From positions 1 to 27,861 of IMG/VR virus record IMGVR_UViG_3300034167_000408: DNA of 27,861 bases; one strand, written 5' to 3'. This DNA is from a virus. This document shows positions 17,401 to 23,637 of the stretch, in pieces. The notes beneath the pieces were generated by a model. The model was not told the origin of the DNA. It saw only the letters and a list, made by a program, of their open reading frames with translations, and did no database searches. Made by a program: the position numbers and the translations under genes. Within the stretch, counting starts at the first letter, position 1; every line of letters starts with the position of its first letter.

Positions 17401-20279
17401 TTAATCCAGGACTTTCAGCTACGATAATTCAAACTACAACTTCATTAAGTGTGGCAGTAGGAATAGGTTGTTTTCCTATAGCCACATATACGGGTGGTGC
17501 AGTTACTAATATTAAAGGTGGTACTGGTGATGCCTTTATCTCAGGCAGTCAAATTATTGCTGGTACAGTTGGTGCAAGCCAAATAATTGCTGGTTCTATT
17601 GTGGCTAGTTTGCTTGATGTAAATAATGCAGTTATAACTGGTGAAGCACAGATAGCAAGTGCTGTTATTACTAATGCTGCTATTAAAGATCATATTCAAA
17701 GTAGTAACTATAACCCTACTGCTCATACAGGTTGGAAACTAGATAAAGTAGCTAATATGATTACTACTTATGGAGGTTTACAAATACTTGATAGTACTGG
17801 AGCTACGATACTATCGTCTGGTACTTCTCCAACTTGGAACTGGGATAATATTATTGGTCCTGGTATACCTGCCGATAACGCAACAAGAAATGTATTTAAA
17901 GGTAATTGGTCATCTGCCACAGTCTCATATGTAGTCGGAGATATTGTCTTAGATACTCTTGGTTATGGCTGGTCTTGTATTTTAGCCCATACATCAAGTG
18001 CTTCTATTTTAACACCTGTGTACCCAATAACCGCCAACACCTACTGGACGCTATATGTTGTTAAAGGTACAGATGGCGCTGAGGCTTCTAACTATGCCTT
18101 AAGTTTATCCTCTTCTGTAATAAGCAAAAGTGTTTTAAATGTATTAACGCCCACAAGCAGTACAGCGAAAATTTATAAAACCACTGGAACAGCTTCACCT
18201 GTTCTTTATGCTGGTAGATTTATAATAGCCACCTCGTCAGATGGTACGACCTATACCGATGTTTATACCTCTTCCGCTGATGAAAGTTCTAAAGCTTATA
18301 TAATACCTGTAACAGCTAAAACTATAAGAGTGAGAGCTTATTTAGCTGGTGGTGTTACTACATTACTTGATGAAGAAGTTATAACTATTGTTACTGATGG
18401 CTCTAGTGGTATTGACTCTGTCAATAATATCGTTGCTGTGTTATCTAATGAAAACCAAAGTATTCCTGCCGATAATGCGGGTGTTACTGGTGTTTTCAGT
18501 GCGGTATCCACTATGTCTGTTTATAACGGTGCTGTGGATGACTCAGCGAACTGGACTTATGCTAAGGTTGATAGTAATACTACTTCCACTATCACGGGTG
18601 CAGTTGCTACTGTTACTGCCTTATCTGCGGATAGCGGTACTGTAACTATAACTGCAACACGGTCTGCCGCTGCTCAGGTTAATATATTATCAGGCAGTGA
18701 AACTTTTGACGCTACTCAAGCTTGGTATGACCCCGCATCTTTAGGCTGGACTGCTTCTTATGCTTCTACATTATCCAACATACCTGCACCTAATGGAGCA
18801 TTAACCGCTAGAAGGATAGTGACCGGAGCAGGTTTAGTACTATTCTATAGAAAAGGGAATATAACATTCCCCGCTGGTCAATATTCAGTCAGCACTTATG
18901 TATATGTACCCACTCAAGCTGGAATTAATAATTGGAATGTTGGTAATGATTTTGCCGATGCTGAGGCTGCTGGTGGAACTGTTTATACTGTGTTTGATAA
19001 GTGGGTTAGGTTTGAAAATACACTAACAACTACCTTATCAAGAGGTTTCCTTGATTGGAATATCAATATGAATGGGACTGGCTTGCCTGCTGGTGCTGTT
19101 TTCCATGTATGGGGTGCAATGTGCAAAACAGGAGCTGCTTCAGGCAAATATATTCCTTATCTTGCTCCAGTATCTAAAGTGTTTACTCTTGCTAAAGCTA
19201 AAGCTGGAACTAATGGAGCAACTGGTTTAACAGGTTCAGCGGGAACTAATGGTACTAATGGTACTAATGGCGCCACTCTTTATACTTGGCTTAAGTATGC
19301 AGACACCACTACAACAGGTATGTCTGATTTACCTGCTGGCAAAACCTATATGGGTATTGCTTATAATAAAACTGTTGCCACCGAGTCAACCATCTACACA
19401 GATTATGATTGGAGCTTAATCAAAGGCACTGATGGTATTAATGGTCTAGCTGGAACAAATACTTATACTTGGGTTAAGTATGGTACTTCTGCCGCTGGAG
19501 CTGGTTTAAACGACAGCCCTACAGGAATGACTTATATAGGACTCGCGTTTAATAAAACCACTGCAACTGAATCAGGTACTCCAGGAGATTATACTTGGTC
19601 TTTAATACAAGGGGCGGCGGGTACTAATGGAACTAATGGAACTAATGGGGCAACTGGAGCAACTGGGGCAACAGGTCCCGCTGGTACGACCGACTGGGCA
19701 GGTTTGGTTAATAAACCCACTTTTGGTAATTTTGCTTATTTAAGTTCGATTGATAGTGCCAATATCTCGACTTATATTGCTGCAGCTGCCATAGGTACTG
19801 CTTATATAGCCAATGCAGCCATTACCAATGCTCAAATAGCTAATCTTTCAGTTAGTACAGGTAAAATAGCTAATCTTGCCGTTGATAGTCTGCAAATTGC
19901 TGGTAATGCGGTCACTGTGCCTTTATCAGCATATACCGCTGCGAGTATAGTAACATCTAGTTTAGGGTTAGTGGTTCAAACTTTAACAACTGGTATTATT
20001 AGTACTACAATAGCGTCTAACCTTTGTATTAATTTTGGACTTTGTGGTCGTGGAACTCCCGGAGGGACGTGGGGACAAGTTGCTACCCTAAAAGCAGGAA
20101 CAACCGCAGTCTATAGCGCAACATGGATTCATGAAAATGCGGACGACCAAGCTGCAAGTGGTTGTATTAATTATACTTTACCTGCAAATACCTCAGTACA
20201 GTTTACTTTAGTATGGACAAGTCCTTCTAGTATACCTGTGTCAAATAGATTTATTAACATAATGACAACTAAACGATAA
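14427..20279 (+). CDS. Tip attachment / host-specificity protein (lambda gpJ-like, 1950 aa) with modular receptor-binding half
   Basis: The central tail fibre that recognises the host. The N-terminal part matches J proteins: GSGGKGGKGGHVPVESNDTLKSKQAIKLLFAVAEGEI..., then tip and hub domains to ~residue 620 and FN3-like domains with 'FYAPAVFNLAVSP' and 'YKATFQATW'. The half after ~1040 is modular: GSQIIAGTVGASQIIAGSI repeats (~1040-1065); a CBM5/12-like stretch ('NWSSATVSYVVGD...GWSC', ~1157-1190); Ig-like strands (~1220-1415); a jelly-roll-like carbohydrate-binding segment (~1418-1581); collagen-like Gly-x-y runs (~1594-1617 and ~1729-1753); and two copies of a 'TYTWVKY...TY.G.A.NKT.ATES...WSLI' module (~1618-1666, ~1679-1728). 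The protein is much longer than lambda J (1132 aa). Codon choice looks less AT-rich after ~17.8 kb, suggesting acquired modules. Confidence 0.9.
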   Translation: MEENELISGSGGKGGKGGHVPVESNDTLKSKQAIKLLFAVAEGEITSIDDILLDKVSISSYKASYAWKSGLSNQTVIPGFIDTESPLPTFTSVALVKATLFTYNIDSLVDAVRLTLGLDSLRQIQENGDMTGFTVSIEIYTKATTVAGLVLYKTSTKKGKASNPYSWDVIVDRPTNYVPGTNWSVVVNRLSDDDTSVKRNSVTRLIAITQIYHKQLTYPGTALVAISLEDANEFGGRVPQILIKGKGRKVLVPSNYNPVTRVYTGTWNLSMNSVKQFSDNIAWVLYDVLHDPTCLDINSADIDKTSFYLLSQYADTLIPDGYGVNIPRYSIGNQFFSRDNVPTFIQNLLSICNGMLTENEFGQIKVIFDQPNLSASRLVTNANVVAGLFNYSSNDLENRYSLVNVTYNNYLSYNETDTATWSDNALITRYGLQTSDIVLPGCIYEAQAIRKARWAVYTNAITTKLLTFNVMFEGLSFRNGSIIKVMDSDNAGVNQHGIIKGTSVLTGNTTIVMDRSITLAAQTYTVTFYGIDGVTLYNKTLLQTNSTVSSISFVGTEVPLLGSTFILSGTVTPQLFRVVGNAKNSDDSYTISCLVYDTDKFTYIDQGITLGGGTGDFINIDGFYAPAVFNLAVSPISSSNGVNNNIQLDVHWDWDLLHAQKYKATFQATWIRDNTDIKEVKEITGNSFDINGAVPGTYDITVWAINPFSGIKSTPATLSYSYRTTAGNSTLLPPVNARVSGTVGLIYNTPALSLLFDYNTLNDNVSDSLLDYVVELWTLTGTTKVGTYVVKPNLLFGSTFNFPFLENLAIFGASTRSYIIKLYSRDLTGFVSTAYAVTVNNTVPVLQSFTILSGVSSVYIKVTTTPYEIDTAGYEVHRSLTTGFTPGVGTLVYDGLDTYITLNVPDTQTYYYRIAAYDDFDKVGLTYSSQQSNTALTTEAITWSKTGLVFSVGTTNQLTWTAGTIIKSGTTTYSGVVAGNATWTTGTLYAYFNPGLSATIIQTTTSLSVAVGIGCFPIATYTGGAVTNIKGGTGDAFISGSQIIAGTVGASQIIAGSIVASLLDVNNAVITGEAQIASAVITNAAIKDHIQSSNYNPTAHTGWKLDKVANMITTYGGLQILDSTGATILSSGTSPTWNWDNIIGPGIPADNATRNVFKGNWSSATVSYVVGDIVLDTLGYGWSCILAHTSSASILTPVYPITANTYWTLYVVKGTDGAEASNYALSLSSSVISKSVLNVLTPTSSTAKIYKTTGTASPVLYAGRFIIATSSDGTTYTDVYTSSADESSKAYIIPVTAKTIRVRAYLAGGVTTLLDEEVITIVTDGSSGIDSVNNIVAVLSNENQSIPADNAGVTGVFSAVSTMSVYNGAVDDSANWTYAKVDSNTTSTITGAVATVTALSADSGTVTITATRSAAAQVNILSGSETFDATQAWYDPASLGWTASYASTLSNIPAPNGALTARRIVTGAGLVLFYRKGNITFPAGQYSVSTYVYVPTQAGINNWNVGNDFADAEAAGGTVYTVFDKWVRFENTLTTTLSRGFLDWNINMNGTGLPAGAVFHVWGAMCKTGAASGKYIPYLAPVSKVFTLAKAKAGTNGATGLTGSAGTNGTNGTNGATLYTWLKYADTTTTGMSDLPAGKTYMGIAYNKTVATESTIYTDYDWSLIKGTDGINGLAGTNTYTWVKYGTSAAGAGLNDSPTGMTYIGLAFNKTTATESGTPGDYTWSLIQGAAGTNGTNGTNGATGATGATGPAGTTDWAGLVNKPTFGNFAYLSSIDSANISTYIAAAAIGTAYIANAAITNAQIANLSVSTGKIANLAVDSLQIAGNAVTVPLSAYTAASIVTSSLGLVVQTLTTGIISTTIASNLCINFGLCGRGTPGGTWGQVATLKAGTTAVYSATWIHENADDQAASGCINYTLPANTSVQFTLVWTSPSSIPVSNRFINIMTTKR

Positions 20280-20282
20280 TAT

Positions 20283-20687
20283 ATGATAGCTATAATATAT
20301 AAAATAAATACAGGTGAAATTTTAAGAACTATTAATATGCCTGATGATTTTATACCTTATCAGGTTGGTGAGGGTGAAGCATTTCTTGAAACTCAAGTAA
20401 CGATTAATGATGGTATTCATTATGTTGATAATGATGTTGTATTGGAGAAAGTGATTCAACCAATACTACTGAACAAAACAACTATTAATGCAGATGGAAT
20501 AGATAAGTTAATATTTTCTAACGTACCACTTGGTTCTATTAAAATAGATAACCTGCAAACAAAAGAAACCATATCAGGAACTATAGAGGGTACTGATACA
20601 TTCTCAACTACTATTTCTGGTACTTATAAAATCAAAATAATATCATTCCCCTATCTTGATTTTGAAACCACCATAGAGGCTACCTAA
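20283..20687 (+). CDS. Fibre-accessory protein, T7-like-module style (134 aa)
   Basis: Reads MIAIIYKINTGEILRTINMPDDFIPYQVGEGEAFLE... then 'QPILLNKTTINADGIDKLIFSNVPLGSIKI'. This two-part pattern (a 'TGEI.R....P' start and a 'P..L.KTTI.ADG.D...f..VP.GS' beta-sandwich end) is common in small genes after receptor-binding proteins. The second half looks like an Ig-type domain. A role in the fibre tip is inferred from position; no specific function is known to me. It starts 3 nt after the J-like stop, and its own TAA overlaps the next ATG. Confidence 0.65.
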   Translation: MIAIIYKINTGEILRTINMPDDFIPYQVGEGEAFLETQVTINDGIHYVDNDVVLEKVIQPILLNKTTINADGIDKLIFSNVPLGSIKIDNLQTKETISGTIEGTDTFSTTISGTYKIKIISFPYLDFETTIEAT

Positions 20688-20968
20688 TGGCATTTATCAT
20701 AACTAAACCTTTAGCAGACCAAAAGCAAGAGTTTACACTTAAAGTTAATTCTGATGCTTATGATAAAATAACTTTACTTTATCCTATTTATCTTCAACTT
20801 AATATTGAACGTGAATCCGATGAAACTGCTAAAACTACTATGCACACCTATATAGATGCAATTAGAGGGTATGCTAATGTGGCTAAAGCAAGTATAACCG
20901 CTGCTACTTCAATTTCGGATATTCGTTCCGCTTATTCAACTTTCACTACAGATTTAGCCACAATTTAA
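20687..20968 (+). CDS. Hypothetical protein downstream of tip genes (93 aa)
   Basis: Starts MAFIITKPLADQKQEFTLKVNSDAYDKITLLYPIYLQLN, followed by two predicted helices (ESDETAKTTMHTYIDAIRGYANVAKASITAATSISDIRSAYSTF). It is coupled to the upstream gene by TAATG. I do not recognise a family; the helical pattern and location recall small chaperone or fibre-assembly proteins, but this is a guess. It closes the structural operon apart from the 41-aa gene downstream. Confidence 0.6.
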   Translation: MAFIITKPLADQKQEFTLKVNSDAYDKITLLYPIYLQLNIERESDETAKTTMHTYIDAIRGYANVAKASITAATSISDIRSAYSTFTTDLATI

Positions 20969-21024
20969 TTTCAAATTCTTTTACCATCACCTTGTAATCC
21001 CAAATTATCAACTATACTTCTAAT

Positions 21025-21079
21025 GATACCCTTAAAAAAGGTATCGAGGAGTGTCCTCAAATGTACTAGCATTTCTAGT
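21025..21079 (+). ncRNA. Three consecutive small hairpins in the leader of a 41-aa gene
   Basis: In the 129-nt gap 20969-21097 three perfect stems stand one after another: GATACC/GGTATC (21025-21030 with 21040-21045), GAGGA/TCCTC (21046-21050 with 21054-21058, directly abutting the first), and ACTAG/CTAGT (21065-21069 with 21075-21079). No long T run follows any of them. The ribosome site of the 41-aa gene (AGGAG, 21087-21091) lies 8 nt downstream. They may be an RNA leader, a processing site or an end-of-operon stabiliser. The RNA label is provisional. Confidence 0.35.
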
Positions 21080-21097
21080 TAAATGTAGGAGAAAACT

Positions 21098-21223
21098 ATG
21101 GCTGTTAAAAGTTCTTTAGATGAATTAATAGCTAAAGCATTTAAAATTGGAATTAAAATGGGTAAAAAGTCGTCAGATGCAATGGATACAGAAATGTATA
21201 TGGAACCAACAACAATGGTATAA
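21098..21223 (+). CDS. Small unknown protein (41 aa) at the end of the plus operon
   Basis: An ATG with a strong ribosome site (GTAGGAG, 6 nt spacing) opens MAVKSSLDELIAKAFKIGIKMGKKSSDAM... and ends at TAA 21221-21223. Residues 6-25 form a basic amphipathic helix (LDELIAKAFKIGIKMGKK) and the C-terminus is rich in methionine. It is followed at once by a terminator-type hairpin. I do not recognise the family. The ribosome site, terminator and structured leader make a real, separately regulated small gene plausible. Confidence 0.65.
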   Translation: MAVKSSLDELIAKAFKIGIKMGKKSSDAMDTEMYMEPTTMV

Positions 21224-21244
21224 AAGCTCCCATAATGAGAGCTT
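21224..21244. terminator. Bidirectional terminator between convergent operons
   Basis: AAGCTC (21224-21229) pairs with GAGCTT (21239-21244). On the plus strand the stem runs into TTATTTTA; on the minus strand it runs into TTTTATA. It lies between the last plus-strand stop (21223) and the thyX stop (21263 on the minus strand), so it can end both operons. Confidence 0.65.
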
Positions 21245-21254
21245 ATTTTAGATC

Positions 21255-21274
21255 TCAGCCCCTTATCGGGCTGA
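21255..21274 (+). terminator. Second GC-rich hairpin at the convergent junction
   Basis: TCAGCCC (21255-21261) pairs perfectly with GGGCTGA (21268-21274) across a 6-nt loop, followed by TTTACT on the plus strand. It overlaps the thyX stop codon. It is probably a back-up terminator for plus-strand transcripts; the T run is short. Confidence 0.45.
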
Positions 21275-21937
21275 TTTACTGAATAGTTCTTCAGTTTTAG
21301 GAAAGTGTTCAGCAATTAATTTACATACTTCATCCGCATAAACCCTAATTTCCCATTGTGCAGCTTTATCCTGCCTTAGTGTAAGAAACGCTAACCAGTT
21401 GCGTAGGTTACATGAAACACGCATACGGCTATAACGCCCAACCGTAACAGGTAAACGTGCAAGCTCTTTAGGTATTCCTACCTTTAAACCATACTCATAA
21501 ACCCTTTGGCAATGGTTATAAGCATCATTAAGCATATTCAACCAATCCATTGCGTCCTGTTCATTTAATTCAGCTAAACTCTGAGCCTGTTTATTTGTAG
21601 TTGCAGTAGTAGCTCCAGTCATTAACCTTTCTAATGTGGGCATATAATCTTCATTCGGTAAAGGTACATAACGTGCAGACATTTCATTATAGGACATTGT
21701 TCTATGTCTATGCCATTCTCTAAATACCATAATTGGTGCTTTAACTTCAAGAACCATACCTGCCATTTCAAAAGGAGTCATGTGTTTGTGGTTATAAAGG
21801 TACGCTAAAAGCTTTGCATCTTCATTCCAATTAACAAATCCTTTATTGGTTGACATTCTTGCAGCTTCAATAATACGTTCATCTGAACCCCAAGATTCAA
21901 TAAATTCAACGTAACCACAATCTAAAACTTTAGTCAT
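21263..21937 (-). CDS. thyX: Flavin-dependent thymidylate synthase ThyX
   Basis: Makes dTMP from dUMP using methylene-tetrahydrofolate, FAD and NADPH, feeding phage DNA synthesis. The ThyX signature RHR-x7-S is intact at residues 77-87 (RHRTMSYNEMS), followed by R89-Y90. The upstream HMTPFE (52-57) motif and the C-terminal 'VSCNLRNWLAFLTLRQDKAAQWEIR' are also characteristic. At 224 aa the length is normal. It is the last gene of the minus-strand operon; its ATG overlaps the stop of the DUF3310-like gene (TAATG), and hairpins lie at its end. Bacterial ThyX is a homotetramer; the phage form is expected to be the same. Confidence 0.95.
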   Translation of the reverse strand: MTKVLDCGYVEFIESWGSDERIIEAARMSTNKGFVNWNEDAKLLAYLYNHKHMTPFEMAGMVLEVKAPIMVFREWHRHRTMSYNEMSARYVPLPNEDYMPTLERLMTGATTATTNKQAQSLAELNEQDAMDWLNMLNDAYNHCQRVYEYGLKVGIPKELARLPVTVGRYSRMRVSCNLRNWLAFLTLRQDKAAQWEIRVYADEVCKLIAEHFPKTEELFSKSAR

Positions 21938-22164
21938 TATTTACTTCCTAATTCAACAAGTCTACGGTTGGCATAATAAATTATCTTATTTAGATCATAA
22001 ATTTCTGTAGTATTACCTTTCTCACCAAGACGGTATGTAGCTTTAAAAATGTTACCACGACCAAATGACATACCTTTAAATTCTATTAAGTCATCTAAAG
22101 TTTCAGCACCTTTTGGTACATCATAATAACTGGTACTACCACCATTATTTTGTGCATTATTCAT
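21937..22164 (-). CDS. DUF3310-like small phage protein (75 aa)
   Basis: The last two thirds, 'TLDDLIEFKGMSFGRGNIFKATYRLGEKGNTTEIYDLNKIIYYANRRLVEL', match the DUF3310 pattern in which a 'GN..K...R...K......DL.K...Y..R...' core follows a region on DNA- or nucleotide-metabolism proteins. The N-terminus is short and polar. The biochemical role of DUF3310 is uncertain; in phages it sits among replication and nucleotide genes, as here next to thyX. It overlaps the upstream gene by 8 nt and thyX by 1 nt. Confidence 0.65.
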   Translation of the reverse strand: MNNAQNNGGSTSYYDVPKGAETLDDLIEFKGMSFGRGNIFKATYRLGEKGNTTEIYDLNKIIYYANRRLVELGSK

Positions 22165-22366
22165 TATCTACCCCAAAATGTGAATTAATAATAAATATCA
22201 TGTCATCTACGGTACGATTATCATCTGAACAAACAAATATTAAATCTTTACATTCTTGAATAATTAACTTAGCAAACTTCTCAAGGTATCTAGGATGTGG
22301 TAACTGGTGCAAACTATCACCATCAATAATTGCTCGTTCTGAAAATTGCTTAATTTTATCGTTCAT
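22157..22366 (-). CDS. Small phage protein, 'EKFAKLIIQEC' family (69 aa)
   Basis: Starts at the ATG 22366-22364, which overlaps the upstream TGA (TGATG); a GTG one codon earlier is possible but less likely. The sequence MNDKIKQFSERAIIDG...LEKFAKLIIQECKDLIFVCSD resembles the numerous small phage proteins of form 'MN..I..L...A.........EKFA.LI..EC', whose function is unknown to me. The helix at residues 28-42 is amphipathic. No catalytic motif is visible. Confidence 0.65.
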   Translation of the reverse strand: MNDKIKQFSERAIIDGDSLHQLPHPRYLEKFAKLIIQECKDLIFVCSDDNRTVDDMIFIINSHFGVDNE

Positions 22367-22686
22367 CACTCACCTTCAATACCGTGTGCTTTTTCTATTG
22401 CTCTTGCAAAGTTACGAACCGAGTCCGCTTTGTCTACCACATAGGTATTCCACCATAACTCTGCTATTTCATCTTCACTCAAAGGCTCACGTTTTGGTGG
22501 TGACCATTTTTCTTTTAACATGGCATTTTCTGCTGTTAATCTACTAACTTGATCTAGCAAGTATTGAGTGATGGTATCAGGTTCTGCAAGTAGTTCTACT
22601 AATTTTGTTGCTGTAGAAAATGGCAATTCCATCATTGTTATTTCATCATCGTATATTTCTTGCAACAACTCTCTTTCTTTACTCAT
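22366..22686 (-). CDS. Hypothetical phage protein with a coiled coil (106 aa)
   Basis: The central segment 'ITQYLLDQVSRLTAENAMLKEKW' (residues ~39-61) has heptad spacing of a short coiled coil. The C-terminal 'PLSEDEIAELWWNTYVVDKADSVRNFARAIEKAHGI' is a motif shared by many phage proteins of unknown role, where the 'FARAIE.AHGI' end is especially common. It lies in the small-gene cluster of the minus operon, overlapping its upstream neighbour by 8 nt and its downstream neighbour by 1 nt. Function not known. Confidence 0.7.
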   Translation of the reverse strand: MSKERELLQEIYDDEITMMELPFSTATKLVELLAEPDTITQYLLDQVSRLTAENAMLKEKWSPPKREPLSEDEIAELWWNTYVVDKADSVRNFARAIEKAHGIEGE

Positions 22687-22891
22687 TACTATGCTCCAAC
22701 ATACTAAACTTGGCTAGTTCAAGAAAATAAACCACCTCAGAAAAATTCATCTTTGATGACCGTGTAATTAACTTATCGCTTTCATCAATACCAATTATAA
22801 AAACCTTTTTAAGGTCTTTTCTTTTAATGTGGTCTAACACTTGGTTGACCGACATGTTTTCGTGTGGTGGTAGTTCAGTCACATTACTCAT
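22679..22891 (-). CDS. Small phage protein, 'MSNVTELPP' family (70 aa)
   Basis: Reads MSNVTELPPHENMSVNQVLDHIKRKDLKKVFIIGIDESDKLITRSSKMNFSEVVYFLELAKFSML. This is a frequent phage and prophage family in which an N-terminal 'NV..LPP...M...Q.L' is followed by a beta-beta-alpha unit ('FIIG.D..D.L...SS....' then a helix). Its role is unknown to me. The start is set by a strong site (GAGGTGGGG) that is part of a 17-nt direct repeat, and it overlaps the stop of the 41-aa membrane-protein gene. Its second half resembles that of the 82-aa protein encoded at 23772-24020. Confidence 0.7.
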   Translation of the reverse strand: MSNVTELPPHENMSVNQVLDHIKRKDLKKVFIIGIDESDKLITRSSKMNFSEVVYFLELAKFSMLEHSNE

Positions 22892-23023
22892 TCCCCACCT
22901 CCAATGCCGTTCTTAATTATCTTTACTAACTTTTCAATCAAATAGGGGAAACTTAAAACAGCCCACCCAAAACCCATTGAGAAAATCACATAAAACCATT
23001 CAACGATACTCATTCCCCACCTC
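22885..23023. repeat. 17-nt direct repeats flanking a 41-aa gene
   Basis: TACTCATTCCCCACCTC occurs at 22885-22901 and again, identical, at 23007-23023. On the minus strand each copy is a ribosome site plus start codon (GAGGTGGGGA-ATG-AGTA). The two copies are 122 nt apart and bracket the 41-aa gene at 22888-23013 exactly. Confidence 0.85.
22888..23013 (-). CDS. Small single-pass membrane protein (41 aa)
   Basis: Read on the minus strand from the ATG at 23013: MSIVEWFYVIFSMGFGWAVLSFPYLIEKLVKIIKN and a GIGGGE end. Residues ~5-26 are hydrophobic with aromatic residues and make one likely membrane helix, followed by a Lys-rich amphipathic part. A GAGGTGGGG ribosome site is 1-2 nt before the ATG (close but strong). 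The TGA overlaps the next ATG by the ATGA arrangement. Function unknown; a membrane-active or regulatory peptide is one option. The gene lies precisely between two 17-nt repeats. Confidence 0.65.
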   Translation of the reverse strand: MSIVEWFYVIFSMGFGWAVLSFPYLIEKLVKIIKNGIGGGE

Positions 23024-23198
23024 AGTCATGCACATAAGGAACCACATAGCCACCTTGTTCTAAAACTTCTTCCGCAACTGCATAAGCCCATTCAACCATA
23101 GTTGCCGTATAATTAAATTGACCTTCCTTAGCTACTAAACCTTGTAGTAAGTTATAAGCAATTCGCATTCTTTCTTTTTTAAGTTGTTCAGCGTTCAT
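23022..23198 (-). CDS. Small phage protein (58 aa)
   Basis: The frame could be read from 23234, but GGAG at 23206-23209 (minus strand) is 7 nt before the ATG at 23198, and a start there does not run far into the upstream gene, which ends at 23200. The protein is MNAEQLKKERMRIAYNLLQGLVAKEGQFNYTATMVEWAYAVAEEVLEQGG...; the 'EWAY..AEE.L.QGG' end resembles many small phage proteins of unknown role. It is mostly helical with no catalytic motif. Confidence 0.65.
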   Translation of the reverse strand: MNAEQLKKERMRIAYNLLQGLVAKEGQFNYTATMVEWAYAVAEEVLEQGGYVVPYVHD

Positions 23199-23199
23199 T

Positions 23200-23637
23200 T
23201 TAATTCTCCAATTTATGCCTAACGTGATGTTCAAATACTTCTAAAAATACTTCAAAATCAACTTCCATACGACAATTTTTAAATTGACTATTAGGTAAAG
23301 CTGCATAACCTTCCATGATACATTTCCAAGGTTTTCTAGTTTGCCTATAAAGTAATACAGGAACTTCATTAGCTTCAAATGCAGCTTTAGTACATTGCTT
23401 CCACCAAGTATTGATACTAAGGGCTTCCTGCCTTTTAACTTCAATACCAAAACCGTAAGTATTATTTAAGTCATTACCACCAACCGCACTTTGATTCTGG
23501 TTACGTTGCACAAAGTAATTAGCATTAGTTATATCGGTAACACCTTTTTCAAACAAAATTTTGTTGATAATGGTATTTAACTGGATTGCAATATCTCGTT
23601 CCGCACTGGCTCCTTTAACTCTTATATTAATGCCCAT
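23200..23637 (-). CDS. PD-(D/E)XK-type nuclease, possible Holliday junction resolvase-like protein
   Basis: A 145-aa protein with the layout of small PD-(D/E)XK enzymes: helix with E13 (KGASAERDIAIQLN), then D56 (VGGNDL) and E66-V-K68 (FGIEVKRQE), followed by 'WWKQCTKAAFEANEVPVLLYRQTRKPW', where the Q and the strand after it suit the fold. Phage homologues are annotated as resolvase or endonuclease. The likely role is cutting branched or replicating DNA, which suits the polymerase/clamp operon. The active-site assignment comes from my reading of the spacing; substrate is unknown. Confidence 0.6.
   Translation of the reverse strand: MGINIRVKGASAERDIAIQLNTIINKILFEKGVTDITNANYFVQRNQNQSAVGGNDLNNTYGFGIEVKRQEALSINTWWKQCTKAAFEANEVPVLLYRQTRKPWKCIMEGYAALPNSQFKNCRMEVDFEVFLEVFEHHVRHKLEN

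Noticed and set aside
17541-17726. Minus-strand 61-aa frame inside the J-like gene
   Set aside because: It is antisense to the repeated GSQIIAGTVGASQ region and has Asn/Ser/Thr low complexity with no ribosome site.
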